A program made the position numbers and the translations under genes. From the NCBI GenBank assembly GCA_005799825.1, contig SYFT01000017.1, positions 1 through 36,848 of the forward strand: a DNA stretch of 36,848 nt, in the 5' to 3' direction. Positions 17,371 through 25,862 of the stretch are shown piece by piece. Positions within the stretch are counted from its first letter, which is position 1; every line of letters begins with the position of its first letter. Source of the DNA: Acidobacteriota bacterium. GTDB taxonomy: Bacteria; Acidobacteriota; Vicinamibacteria; Vicinamibacterales; SCN-69-37. Under the pieces are notes generated by a model that saw nothing but the letters and a program-made list of their open reading frames with translations, was not told the origin of the DNA and did no database searches.

Positions 17371-18066
17371 ATGCTCCACACGCGACACCTTTGCCGTCAC
17401 TACCCCATGGGCGGCACGATCGTAAAGGCCCTGGATGACTTGTCGCTTGACGTCGCCGACGGCGAGTTCCTGGCGCTTGTCGGCACGTCGGGATCAGGAA
17501 AGTCCACGCTGCTGAATCTCATTGGTGGACTCGACCAGCCCAGTGCGGGTTCCCTTGAGGTGCAAGGCCGCGATCTGGCTCGCATGAGCCGCGACGAACT
17601 CAGCCTGCATCGGCGCAACACCGTCGGCATGATCTTTCAGTCGTTCAACCTCGTGCCGTCGATGACCGCCGTAGAGAATGTCGCGCTCTCGCTGATGTTC
17701 GCAGGCGTGCCCCGAGCCGAACGTGATCAGCGCGCGTCGGCGCTACTCGAGACGATGGGGCTTGGGGGGCGCCAGCGCCACAGGCCGAAGGAACTTTCAG
17801 GTGGCGAACAGCAACGTGTGGCCGTGGCACGCGCCCTGGCCAACCAGCCGCCCCTGTTGCTGGCCGACGAACCGACGGGCAACCTCGACAGCCGCACCTC
17901 ATGTGAAATCATGGATCTGGTGCGAACGTTGAACGAGCGTGACGGCAAAACCGTCATCCTCGTGACGCATGACGCCGCGCTCGCTGCCGCATATGCGCGC
18001 CGTACGGTCACACTTCTCGACGGGAACGTCATCTCCGACACCGGTGCCGTATTGGAGCGGGCATGA
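17371..18066 (+). CDS. ABC transporter ATPase, MacB/LolD type
   Basis: 231 residues. Walker A GTSGSGKST (Lys44), Q-loop IFQSFNLVPSMT, signature LSGGEQQR (142-149), Walker B LLLADEP (Asp166, Glu167) and switch His200 (VTHD) are all present. The LVPSMTAVENV segment and length are typical of the LolD/MacB/FtsE-like group that drives mechanotransmission exporters rather than importers. Its stop overlaps the permease start by 4 bases (ATGA, 18063-18066), so the two are translationally coupled. The frame is open further upstream to 16960, but that part is antisense to the M16 gene and lacks any protein signature. Confidence 0.93.
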   Translation: MLHTRHLCRHYPMGGTIVKALDDLSLDVADGEFLALVGTSGSGKSTLLNLIGGLDQPSAGSLEVQGRDLARMSRDELSLHRRNTVGMIFQSFNLVPSMTAVENVALSLMFAGVPRAERDQRASALLETMGLGGRQRHRPKELSGGEQQRVAVARALANQPPLLLADEPTGNLDSRTSCEIMDLVRTLNERDGKTVILVTHDAALAAAYARRTVTLLDGNVISDTGAVLERA

Positions 18067-19439
18067 CCTTCACCGACACCCTCCTGCTCGCGTTCAGGAA
18101 CCTGCGGCAGTCGCGGCTGCGCACGAGCCTCACCACACTCGGCGTGGCGATTGGAATCGCGTCACTCGCCGGCATGGTCTCACTCGGTGTGGGGTTGCAG
18201 GAGCAAGTGGTGGGCCGGCTCACACAGTCGGGCGTGTTCGACAGCATTACGGTGACCTCGGGTCGCGCCAACATCCCAGGCATGGGCGGGATGGGCCTCG
18301 GCCGCGTCGCGGGACGTGGCGGTCGGGGTGGCCGGGGCAATGCCACGCCCGCACCGCCGGCGGCACCGCTCGATGACGCGGCGGTTGCGCGGTTTGCCGC
18401 ACTCTCGCATGTGCGCGATGCCTACCCCACCCTGCGCATTCCGATGTCCTACACATTCGACGGACGCACAAACGCAGCGTTGGCCGCGGGCATTCCCGAA
18501 TCGTCGCGTGGTGAAGGCGCCTTCCAGACAATCACCCACGGCGCCTTCTTCCCGGACGCCACCAGCCCGTCATTGATGCTTAGTCTCGACATGGCCCAGC
18601 AGCTCAATGCGGATGCGCCGGGTTCGCTTGTCGGCCAGACACTCGAGTTGTCCTACGCCGACAGTGCATCCAATGCCGCCGGTACTCCAGAGTTTGTCGC
18701 CGGTGTGCAGGTCACGCGCGTCAGCCGGCCGTTCACGATCGTGGGCATCGTTGAACGCGATCCCGCGCCAGGCGCCAGCCTGGGTCTTTCTGCCATCATG
18801 ATCCCGCTCGAACAGGCCCGCGCGATCAATGCCCGTGCCATCGCAAACCCACAAGCCTTCCTCCAGGGCGCAGCGCCGCAGACGCGCCGCTACACGGCCG
18901 TCACCGTGCGCGTGACTTCCGCGGCGAACACGCAGGATGTGCAGGATCAGATCAAGGCGATGGGGTTCACGGCCTTCTCGTTGAATGATGCGCTGCAAGG
19001 AGCCAAACGCGCGTTCCTGCTGCTGGACATCCTGCTCGCGCTTGTCGGGTCCGTCGCGCTTGCGGTCTCTTCACTCGGTATCGTCAATACGATGGTCATG
19101 TCGATTCTCGAGCGCACCCGTGAAATCGGCATCATGAAAGCCATCGGCGGCAGCGACCGCGACGTGCGCGGCATCTTCCTTGTGGAGGCCGCCACGATTG
19201 GCCTCATCGGCGGCGTGGCCGGCATCGTCCTCGGCTGGGGCGTGGGCCGGCTCATCAACATCGGCGCCAATATTTACATCGAACGACAGGGCGGCACGGC
19301 CGGCGACCTGTTTTCGCTCCCCTGGTGGCTGATCCTCGGCGCCATGGTCTTCGCGCTGCTCGTGAGCCTTGTGGCCGGAAGCTTCCCAGCCAGGCGTGCG
19401 GCCCGTTTAGACCCCATTCAGGCCCTCAGGCACGAATAG
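18063..19439 (+). CDS. ABC transporter permease, MacB/FtsX type
   Basis: 458 residues. The start FRNLRQSRLRTSLTTLGVAIGIASL is written here only in part: LRTSLTTLGVAIGI is the first membrane helix of MacB_PCD proteins. A large periplasmic domain (about 45-310) follows, with a low-complexity Gly/Arg segment near residues 76-97. Three C-terminal helices form the FtsX domain, with the conserved ILERTREIGIMKAIGGSDRDV between the first two. The last residues ARLDPIQALRHE are typical. With the ATPase it forms a type VII mechanotransmission complex, probably moving lipoproteins, peptides or drugs; no MacA-like adaptor gene is in the window. Confidence 0.92.
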   Translation: MTFTDTLLLAFRNLRQSRLRTSLTTLGVAIGIASLAGMVSLGVGLQEQVVGRLTQSGVFDSITVTSGRANIPGMGGMGLGRVAGRGGRGGRGNATPAPPAAPLDDAAVARFAALSHVRDAYPTLRIPMSYTFDGRTNAALAAGIPESSRGEGAFQTITHGAFFPDATSPSLMLSLDMAQQLNADAPGSLVGQTLELSYADSASNAAGTPEFVAGVQVTRVSRPFTIVGIVERDPAPGASLGLSAIMIPLEQARAINARAIANPQAFLQGAAPQTRRYTAVTVRVTSAANTQDVQDQIKAMGFTAFSLNDALQGAKRAFLLLDILLALVGSVALAVSSLGIVNTMVMSILERTREIGIMKAIGGSDRDVRGIFLVEAATIGLIGGVAGIVLGWGVGRLINIGANIYIERQGGTAGDLFSLPWWLILGAMVFALLVSLVAGSFPARRAARLDPIQALRHE

Positions 19440-19462
19440 CCCCCAGGCAGTACAATTAGGCA

Positions 19463-21310
19463 GTGAGTAGCAAAGAGAAGGATACCGATACCTCTACCCC
19501 TTCCCCTTCTGGTTTTGCCGCCCTTGGGCTTGTTGACGCACTCGTCAAGGCCGTTGCGGCACTTGGATACGAAGAAGCCACACCGATTCAGCGCGAAGCG
19601 ATTCCAGTGCTGCTGTCGGGTCGAGACATCATCGGCCAGGCCGGCACAGGCACCGGCAAGACGGCCGCGTTTGCGCTGCCCCTGCTGCACCGCCTGATCG
19701 AAACGCCCGCCGAGAAGAAGGGCGCGGTTCGCGCCATGGTCCTCGTGCCAACCCGCGAATTGGCCATGCAGGTGGCTGAGGCCATCCACAAGTACGCGAA
19801 GAAGACGACCCTGACGGTGGTACCGCTGTATGGAGGCGCGCCGATGGATCAGCAGATTCGCGCCCTCCGGCGCGGCGTGGACATCGTGGTCGCAACGCCC
19901 GGCCGCGCGCTCGATCACCTTCGCCGCAAGACGCTCGACCTGACGTCGCTCGAAATCCTTGTGCTGGACGAAGCCGACGAGATGCTGGACATGGGCTTCG
20001 CCGAAGACCTGGAAGCCATCCTGACCTCCACGCCTGAGACGAGGCAGACGGCGCTGTTTGCCGCCACGATGGCGCCACGCATCGCATCGATTGCCGAACG
20101 CCACCTGCGCAAGCCGGAGCGCATCACCATCAAGGCCGAAAAGCGTGCCCCCGGCAAGATGCCGCTCGTGCGGCAGGTGGCGTACATGGTGTCGCGCCAG
20201 CAAAAGAGCTTCGCGCTGGGTCGCATCCTCGAGTTTGAAGACCCGACGTCGGCCATCGTGTTCTGCCGCACGCGCATCGAAGTGGACGAGTTGACCGACA
20301 CGCTCAAGTCACACGGCTACGGCGCACAGGCGCTGCACGGCGGCCTCGATCAGCGGCAGCGCGATCGCGTCATGCAACTGTTCCGCACCGGCAAGTCCGA
20401 CGTGCTGGTGGCCACCGACGTCGCTGCACGCGGCCTGGACATCGACCACGTCTCGCATGTCATCAACTACGACATCCCCACGGCACCCGAGGTCTACATC
20501 CACCGCATCGGCCGCACGGGCCGGATCGGTCGCGAAGGTGTAGCCATCACGCTCGTGGATCCGCGCGAACAGCGCACGCTGCGTTATATCGAAACCCTGA
20601 TTAAACAGAAGATCGAGATCGTCACGCTGCCGACGCTGGCCGCGCTAAAGGCCAAGCGACTGGACACCACCCGCGCCTCGCTCATCACGCGCATCACTGC
20701 CGGCGACCTCGACGAAACGCGCGCGCTCGTGCAGTCGCTGGCCGAAGACTTCGAAATGGTAGATATCGCGGCGGCCGCCCTCGCCATGTTCCAGACGGAG
20801 TCAGATTCACCGACAGCCAAGGGTGCCGACGCCGAGATCCCCCCGCCGCCTCCGTCCCGACCGGCGCGCACGTACGGCGCCCCCGACAGGTCCGGCGCCG
20901 CTAGAGCGACGCCCTACGGAGCGAAGCCCTACGCATCCAGGCCCTACGGCGCGAAGACCTATGGCGACAAACCCTACGCGGCGAAGGCGAACGCCACGCC
21001 AGATGACGCGCCAGAAGCCGCGCCCGAGCGCCCACGAGCGCCCCGCGACCGCGCGGATCGCGGCGACAGCGGCAGCAGCCGCGTCGTCCTCGCCTTCAGC
21101 GTCGGAAAAGACGATGGGGTGCGGCCGGCCGATCTGGTGGGCGCGATCACCGGCGAAGCCGGGATCACCTCACGCGACCTCGGCGCCATCCGCATCAACG
21201 ACCAGTTCTCAACCGTGGAAGTCTCAGAAGCCCTGGCCACGAAGGTCGTCAAGGCCATGAAAGGCAAGACCGTCCGCGGCGAGAAAGTGGACGTCAAGCC
21301 CATGGGCTAG
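19463..21310 (+). CDS. DEAD-box RNA helicase with DbpA-type RNA-binding domain
   Basis: 615 residues, GTG start. Helicase motifs are Q-motif FAALGLV...TPIQ, motif I AGTGTGKT (Lys66), motif Ia PTRELAMQ, DEAD box 169-172, SAT replaced by FAATM, motif V ATDVAARGLDIDHVSHVINYD, and motif VI HRIGRTGRIGR. A linker follows with Tyr/Gly/Lys repeats (YGAKPYASRPYGAKTYGDKPY, from about residue 485). The C-terminal ~75 residues (RVVLAFSVGKDDGVRPADLVG... to KVDVKPMG) are a DbpA RNA-binding domain. Likely roles are ribosome assembly or mRNA turnover, as for CsdA/DeaD. TACAAT lies 6 bases before the GTG with no Shine-Dalgarno, so the transcript may be leaderless. Confidence 0.94.
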   Translation: MSSKEKDTDTSTPSPSGFAALGLVDALVKAVAALGYEEATPIQREAIPVLLSGRDIIGQAGTGTGKTAAFALPLLHRLIETPAEKKGAVRAMVLVPTRELAMQVAEAIHKYAKKTTLTVVPLYGGAPMDQQIRALRRGVDIVVATPGRALDHLRRKTLDLTSLEILVLDEADEMLDMGFAEDLEAILTSTPETRQTALFAATMAPRIASIAERHLRKPERITIKAEKRAPGKMPLVRQVAYMVSRQQKSFALGRILEFEDPTSAIVFCRTRIEVDELTDTLKSHGYGAQALHGGLDQRQRDRVMQLFRTGKSDVLVATDVAARGLDIDHVSHVINYDIPTAPEVYIHRIGRTGRIGREGVAITLVDPREQRTLRYIETLIKQKIEIVTLPTLAALKAKRLDTTRASLITRITAGDLDETRALVQSLAEDFEMVDIAAAALAMFQTESDSPTAKGADAEIPPPPPSRPARTYGAPDRSGAARATPYGAKPYASRPYGAKTYGDKPYAAKANATPDDAPEAAPERPRAPRDRADRGDSGSSRVVLAFSVGKDDGVRPADLVGAITGEAGITSRDLGAIRINDQFSTVEVSEALATKVVKAMKGKTVRGEKVDVKPMG

Positions 21311-21363
21311 TGGTAAGTTGAGTCCGCTCGCCGCACAGCACACCGGGCGGCCTGGAGGGTGGC

Positions 21364-22067
21364 ATGTCCTCACCATCAATTCGGGCAAGCGCACATCGTT
21401 TCTACTGGTGGGTCGCGGTGGTGTGCACCCTGATTGTCTTTGCAGAGTTCTCGCGGACGTTCTACCTCAGCGCCCTGTTCGACGCGCCACCGCTGTCGTG
21501 GTTGTTGCCGATCCACCGCGCCATCATGACGGCGTGGCTGGCGCTGTTTCTGGTCCAGCTCCGGCTCGTGGCCGCTGGCCGAACCGATCTGCATCGCAAA
21601 CTGGACGTGGCCGGGGAGCGCTAGTCGTGCCCATGGTCCCCGTGAGCATCGCGACCACGATCGACGCAGGCAGGCGCGGCGTCACCCCGGCCCCAGCGAT
21701 CACGCCACTCTTGTTCATGGCGATTCCCATCGTCACCATCGCGGTCTTTGCCACGCTCGTCGGTATCGCCCTCTGGAACCGGCGGCGCAGCGCCGTGCAC
21801 AAGCGGCTGATGCTACTTGCGACGGGCAGCATTCTCACCCCCGCCATCGCTCGAATCCCGGTGATTGAAGACGGCGGCCTGCCGGTGTTCGTGGGCCTCA
21901 CCACCCTCGCTGTTCTCCTGTGCATTGGCGTGGACACTTGGCGGAATCGCCGGCTGCATCCGGCCGTTGGATGGGGCGGGGCATTTGTCATTGTCTCGGA
22001 GCCGTTCCGCATCTGGCTGGCGGGCACGGCGGCCTGGGCACCATTGGGCACATGCCTGATGTCGTAA
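21364..22067 (+). pseudogene. Multi-pass membrane protein split by a frameshift
   Basis: The first part (21364-21624) encodes 86 residues with two membrane helices and ends with TDLHRKLDVAG then ER-stop. The second part, in another frame, continues from about 21610 as ALVVPMVPVSIATTIDAGRRG, then LFMAIPIVTIAVFATLVG, HKRLMLLATGS and three more hydrophobic segments, to TAA 22065-22067. Joined at the GGGG run near 21611-21615 with one missing base, they give a single protein of about 234 residues and six or seven membrane segments. It is either a real pseudogene or a one-base error in a G run. The function is unknown; the HKRLMLLAT motif is common in small uncharacterised acidobacterial membrane proteins. 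Confidence 0.7.
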
Positions 22068-22076
22068 CATCTCTTC

Positions 22077-22580
22077 ATGGCTGCCCAAGCATCGTTTGAC
22101 ATCACATCCAAGGTCGATCTCCAGGAAGTTGACAACGCCATCAACCAAGCGAAAAAGGAACTGGCCCAGCGCTACGACTTCAAGGGGTCAAAGTCCACAA
22201 TCGAGCTGAAGGCCAAAGAGAACCTCATCGAACTGGTTGCCGACGACAACTTCAAGATGGAAGCGGTCTGGGAGATTGTGCTAACCCGCCTGATTCGCCG
22301 GGGTGTGCCCACCAAGAACCTGAAGCCCGGCGACATCGAGCCCATCGGCGGCGCGCTCGTGAAACGTAGGGTGGAGTTGCAGCAGGGGATCAGCTCGGAT
22401 GCGGCCCGCGACATCACCAAGTTCGTGAAGGAACAGAAGCTGAAGAAGATTCAGGTCACCATCCAGGGCGACCAACTGCGCGTGACCTCGTCCTCAAAGG
22501 ACGAGCTGCAGAATGCCATCCAGATCCTGCGGGCGCAGGACTTCGGCGTTGAACTCCAGTTCGGAAATTTCCGCGACTAG
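22077..22580 (+). CDS. yajQ: YajQ-family cyclic-di-GMP/nucleotide-binding protein
   Basis: 167 residues, the usual length. The whole-family pattern is visible: FDITSKVDLQEVDNAINQA at the start, RYDFKGSKSTIEL (about 32-44), VPTKNLKPGDIEPIGG (about 80-95), the QGIS...AR-ITKFVKEQKLKKIQ segment, and QVRVTS/KDELQ near the end. Two ferredoxin-like halves are expected. Family members bind cyclic di-GMP or RNA and act as regulators or chaperone-like factors. A -10-like TAACAT (22065-22070) ends 6 bases before the ATG with no ribosome site. The stop shares the palindrome CTAG with the convergent yraN stop. Confidence 0.95.
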   Translation: MAAQASFDITSKVDLQEVDNAINQAKKELAQRYDFKGSKSTIELKAKENLIELVADDNFKMEAVWEIVLTRLIRRGVPTKNLKPGDIEPIGGALVKRRVELQQGISSDAARDITKFVKEQKLKKIQVTIQGDQLRVTSSSKDELQNAIQILRAQDFGVELQFGNFRD

Positions 22581-22951
22581 TGCGCGAAGAAGGCCTCTTT
22601 AATGACCTTGACCTTGGGCTGGCCGGTGCCCAGTCCATCGATGGCCACCACGTCGAAACGGCACGGGTCTTCCAGACGACCCACCCACCCTAGATAATCG
22701 AGCGCCATCGCGGCAATGCGCCGCTGCTTCCAATCGGTGACGCTCTCGGCGGCCGAGCCATACCGGTCTGTCCGGCGTGCCTTCACCTCCACAAACACCA
22801 ACGTCTCATCGTCTTGCGCGACGATGTCAATTTCTCCAAACCTGGTGCGATAGCGGCGCGCAAGAATGACGTACCCCTGGCGGCGAAGTTCCTCAGCAGC
22901 GAGGTTTTCCCCTGCTTTTCCGGCTTCGTAGTTACCGTAGAGAAGTCGCAC
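22577..22951 (-). CDS. YraN/UPF0102 predicted endonuclease-like protein
   Basis: 124 residues, GTG start; the frame upstream is open but without any start codon or family similarity. The PD-(D/E)xK nuclease core is visible: GEIDIVAQD with Glu40 and Asp42, then FVEVKARR with Glu55 and Lys57. The closing CRFDVVAIDG and the terminal KVIKEAFFAH are typical. Members resemble Holliday-junction resolvases, but activity is unproven for most. It is the last gene of the minus-strand run, 86 bp after the aminotransferase. Its stop (CTA on the plus strand, 22577-22579) overlaps the yajQ stop. Confidence 0.9.
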   Translation of the reverse strand: MRLLYGNYEAGKAGENLAAEELRRQGYVILARRYRTRFGEIDIVAQDDETLVFVEVKARRTDRYGSAAESVTDWKQRRIAAMALDYLGWVGRLEDPCRFDVVAIDGLGTGQPKVKVIKEAFFAH

Positions 22952-23037
22952 GTCCTGTTGCGTGGCAAATCGGGTGCCACCTGCCAGCCCCCGCAGTTCG
23001 TGGCGTTCTCGGAGGAGCGCCTGGCGCCAGGAATTTC

Positions 23038-24399
23038 TTACGTGCCCAGCCTACCCACCCTTACTTTCTTACAGTTCCCCAGTTCCCCAAGCGCCTCTTC
23101 AAAGATGTCCAGGACCGAGTCAATCTGAACGGTGTTGATAACCAGCGGGGGAGCGAAGCGAAGGGCATTGCGGCCGGCGCCGAGGATCAGGACCCCACGT
23201 TTGAACATGGCCTGGACGATGCGGTCGCGCTCGGTTGTGGCGCGCTCCTTGGTCTGGCGATCGCGCACCAGTTCCACGCCGACCATCAGCCCCTTGCCCC
23301 GGACATCGCCGATGAGCGGGTATTTGTCTTTTAGGGCGAGCAGGCGGTCAATCAGGTGGTTCCCCACTGTTTCCGCGTTCTGGATCAGTCCCGCCCGCAG
23401 CACCTTGATTGTCTCGAGGGCGGCGACGCAGCTCAGCGGGTTGCCACCAAACGTGCTGGCGTGCGCTCCCGGCGGCCAGTTCATAACGTCGGCCCGGGCA
23501 GCGGTGGCACTCAGAGGCAACCCCGACGCAATGCCTTTGGCGATGGTGACGATGTCGGCTTTGACGCCGAAGTGTTCGGCGGCAAACATCCGGCCAGTGC
23601 GGCCCATGCCGGACTGCACCTCGTCCATGATGAGCATCATCCCGTGTCTGGTCGTCAGGTCGCGCAGCCGCTGGTGGAACACGGGCGCCGGCACAACGTA
23701 CCCGCCTTCACCCTGAATCGGTTCCACCAGCACGCCTGCCACCTCATCGGGCGAGACCAGATGCACCAGGATTTGTTCCTCGACAAAGCCGAGGCACTCG
23801 GCCTGGCAGGACTCGGGCTTGAGGCCCACAGGGCAGCGGTAGCAGTTAGCGTACGGCGCGTGGAACACGCCCGGCATCATCGGACCAAAGCCGCGGCGCT
23901 GGATGAACTTGCTGGACGTGGCGGCCAGCGCCCCCAGCGTCCGGCCATGGAACGACCCCAGGAACGCGATGATGTTCATGCGCTTCGTGTGGTACTTCGC
24001 CAGCTTGAGGGCTGCTTCATTGGCCTCGGTGCCGGAGTTACCGAAAAACGACCGGACCTCGCCGTCGATGGGCACGATTGCCGCCATCTCTTCGGCCAGT
24101 TGCACCTGAGGCTCGTAAAAAAAGTCCGTCCCCGACATGTGCAGGTATTTGTGGGCCTGGTCCACAATGGCCTTGACCACGTCGGGGTGTGAGTGCCCTG
24201 TGCTGGTCACGGCGATGCCCGCCGCGCAGTCGAGGAACACGTTGCCATCCACATCTTCGACCACGGCGCCTTCGCCCCGGGCCATCACAAACGGATAGTC
24301 GCGGGTGTAGGACGTGGACACGCGCTTGGCGTCGCGCGCGATGATTGCCGCGGCCTTGGGGCCCGGCAGCGCGGTCTTGATATTCGGTGTGGTGATCAT
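23038..24399 (-). CDS. Class III PLP aminotransferase (GabT/acetylornithine-like; possibly amino-acid racemase)
   Basis: 453 residues. Motifs are GHSHPDVVKAI, YGNSG-type FFGNSGTEANEAALKLAKY, FHGRTLGALAAT, EPIQGEGGYVVP, LIMDEVQSGMGRTG and the PLP lysine Lys288 in DIVTIAKGIASG. HASTFGGNPLSC and the C-terminal GKGLMVGVEL complete the fold. Overall order matches archaeal and bacterial enzymes that include 4-aminobutyrate transaminases and broad amino-acid racemases, so the substrate is open. A Cys cluster C186-x2-C189-x8-C198-x3-C202 lies in an insert. The last ~16 residues (after EEAL) are read from a tandem repeat. It starts 7 bp after the cysS stop. Confidence 0.9.
   Translation of the reverse strand: MITTPNIKTALPGPKAAAIIARDAKRVSTSYTRDYPFVMARGEGAVVEDVDGNVFLDCAAGIAVTSTGHSHPDVVKAIVDQAHKYLHMSGTDFFYEPQVQLAEEMAAIVPIDGEVRSFFGNSGTEANEAALKLAKYHTKRMNIIAFLGSFHGRTLGALAATSSKFIQRRGFGPMMPGVFHAPYANCYRCPVGLKPESCQAECLGFVEEQILVHLVSPDEVAGVLVEPIQGEGGYVVPAPVFHQRLRDLTTRHGMMLIMDEVQSGMGRTGRMFAAEHFGVKADIVTIAKGIASGLPLSATAARADVMNWPPGAHASTFGGNPLSCVAALETIKVLRAGLIQNAETVGNHLIDRLLALKDKYPLIGDVRGKGLMVGVELVRDRQTKERATTERDRIVQAMFKRGVLILGAGRNALRFAPPLVINTVQIDSVLDIFEEALGELGNCKKVRVGRLGT
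23041..23095. repeat. GGGGAACT-type tandem repeat inside the aminotransferase 3' end
   Basis: On the minus strand the sequence reads CTTGGGGAACTGGGGAACTG then degenerates to GTAAGAAAGTAAGGGTGGGTAG. It shares the 8-bp GGGGAACT unit with the repeats near 35170 and 36130. It encodes the C-terminal tail of the aminotransferase. Confidence 0.65.
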
Positions 24400-24406
24400 G
24401 GGCCAG

Positions 24407-25828
24407 CTACTTTCGCTTCCACCTGGTTCCGGTGGGAGAATCCTCGAGAATCACGCCGCGCGCCTCGAGACCAGCGCGAATGTCATCGGCCTTGCCGAAC
24501 TGTCGATCGCGCCGGGCCTGACGACGCTCGTCGATGAGGGCACGAACTTCCTCTTCGGGCACGGGCGGCGCGGCCTCTTCACGGCGTCGCACTGCCACTA
24601 CGCCCAACACCTTGTCAAACTCCTCGAACGCCTCACGAATCAGGTCGGCGTCGGCCGCGCCAAGTGCCCGGCCCCCCTCCTGGTCCATGGCCGCGTTCAT
24701 CTCGCGGAGGAGTTCGAACATCACGCCGAGGCCACCAGGTACATTGAGGTCCGAGGCAATTTTGCTACGGAACTCCTCACGTGCGGCCGTGACTCGCGAG
24801 GCGATCTCCGGATGCGCGTCACCGCCGGCTACACGGTCGATGCGCGCCAGGAAGTCGGTGAGGCGCGTCAACGCGGCGTCGGCCTGGGTCAGGATCTCGA
24901 AGCTAAACGTCAGCTGTTTGCGGTAGTGGACTGAAATCAATGCGTAGCGGAGCGCCGACGCCTTGAACCCGCGGTCGAGGATGTCCTGCACGTTGTAGAC
25001 ATTTCCGAGCGACTTCGACATCTTCTTGTGGTCAAGGTGCAGGAACTCCACGTGCACCCAAAACCGCGAGAACTGCCGTCCGGTCGCCCCCTCAGCCTGG
25101 GCGATCTCGTTTTCGTGGTGCGGAAAGATCAGATCGATGCCACCACCGTGAATGTCGATGGGCCCCTCGCCCAGCAGGCGCAGCGCCATCGCGGAGCACG
25201 CGATGTGCCAGCCCGGCCGGCCCGGACCACATCCGTAGTCCCAGGTCGGCTCGCCCGCCTTGGTGGCCTTCCACAACACGAAGTCGCGCGCATCCTGCTT
25301 GTCGTACGTGTCGGTATCCACCCGGACCCCGGCCTGGATGCCCTCGTGATCCAGCCGAGCGAGTTTGCCGTAGTCGGGCAGTGTCGCGATGCGGAAATAC
25401 GTCGATCCGTCTGACTCGTAGGTGTGACCATGCGTTTTGAGCTGCGCGATCATGTCCACCATGGCGCGCAGGTTCGCATCGTCGGTCGCGCGCGGATTTT
25501 CTTCCACCGGTTCCAGGCCCAGGGTCGCGCAGTCATCGCGGAACGCCTGGATGTACAGGTCGGTGTAGTCGCGCAGCGACATGCCGGCCTGCTGGGAGGC
25601 GTTGATGGTCTTGTCGTCCACGTCGGTGAAATTCATGACGTGGCGCATGGCGTAGCCTTCCTGGTGACGGAGGGCGCGCCGCAACACATCCAGGCTGATG
25701 AACGTGCGGAAATTGCCGATATGGCCGCGGGCATACACCGTCAGACCGCACGTGTACATCCGGACCGTCGTGCCATCGGCGGGCACGAAGTCTTCCTCGG
25801 TTCGGGTCAGGGTATTAAACAGGCGCAT
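24407..25828 (-). CDS. cysS: Cysteinyl-tRNA synthetase
   Basis: 473 residues, family length. Class I motifs are HIGN at 36-39 (RGHIGNF) and KMSKS at 269-273. Zinc ligands are Cys27 (YTCG), the Cys in HIACS, and PHHENE. The conserved FTDVDDKTI and DIHGGGIDLIFPHHENE are present, as is a C-terminal anticodon-binding helical domain with ARRDRQFGKADDIR. It charges tRNA-Cys. ATG 25828 begins MRLFNTLTR as in the family. It follows the small RsbW-like gene by 34 bp and precedes the aminotransferase by 7 bp. Confidence 0.97.
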   Translation of the reverse strand: MRLFNTLTRTEEDFVPADGTTVRMYTCGLTVYARGHIGNFRTFISLDVLRRALRHQEGYAMRHVMNFTDVDDKTINASQQAGMSLRDYTDLYIQAFRDDCATLGLEPVEENPRATDDANLRAMVDMIAQLKTHGHTYESDGSTYFRIATLPDYGKLARLDHEGIQAGVRVDTDTYDKQDARDFVLWKATKAGEPTWDYGCGPGRPGWHIACSAMALRLLGEGPIDIHGGGIDLIFPHHENEIAQAEGATGRQFSRFWVHVEFLHLDHKKMSKSLGNVYNVQDILDRGFKASALRYALISVHYRKQLTFSFEILTQADAALTRLTDFLARIDRVAGGDAHPEIASRVTAAREEFRSKIASDLNVPGGLGVMFELLREMNAAMDQEGGRALGAADADLIREAFEEFDKVLGVVAVRRREEAAPPVPEEEVRALIDERRQARRDRQFGKADDIRAGLEARGVILEDSPTGTRWKRK

Positions 25829-25862
25829 AACAGAACACGTGCCGAACGCTCGGCAGGCGAGA

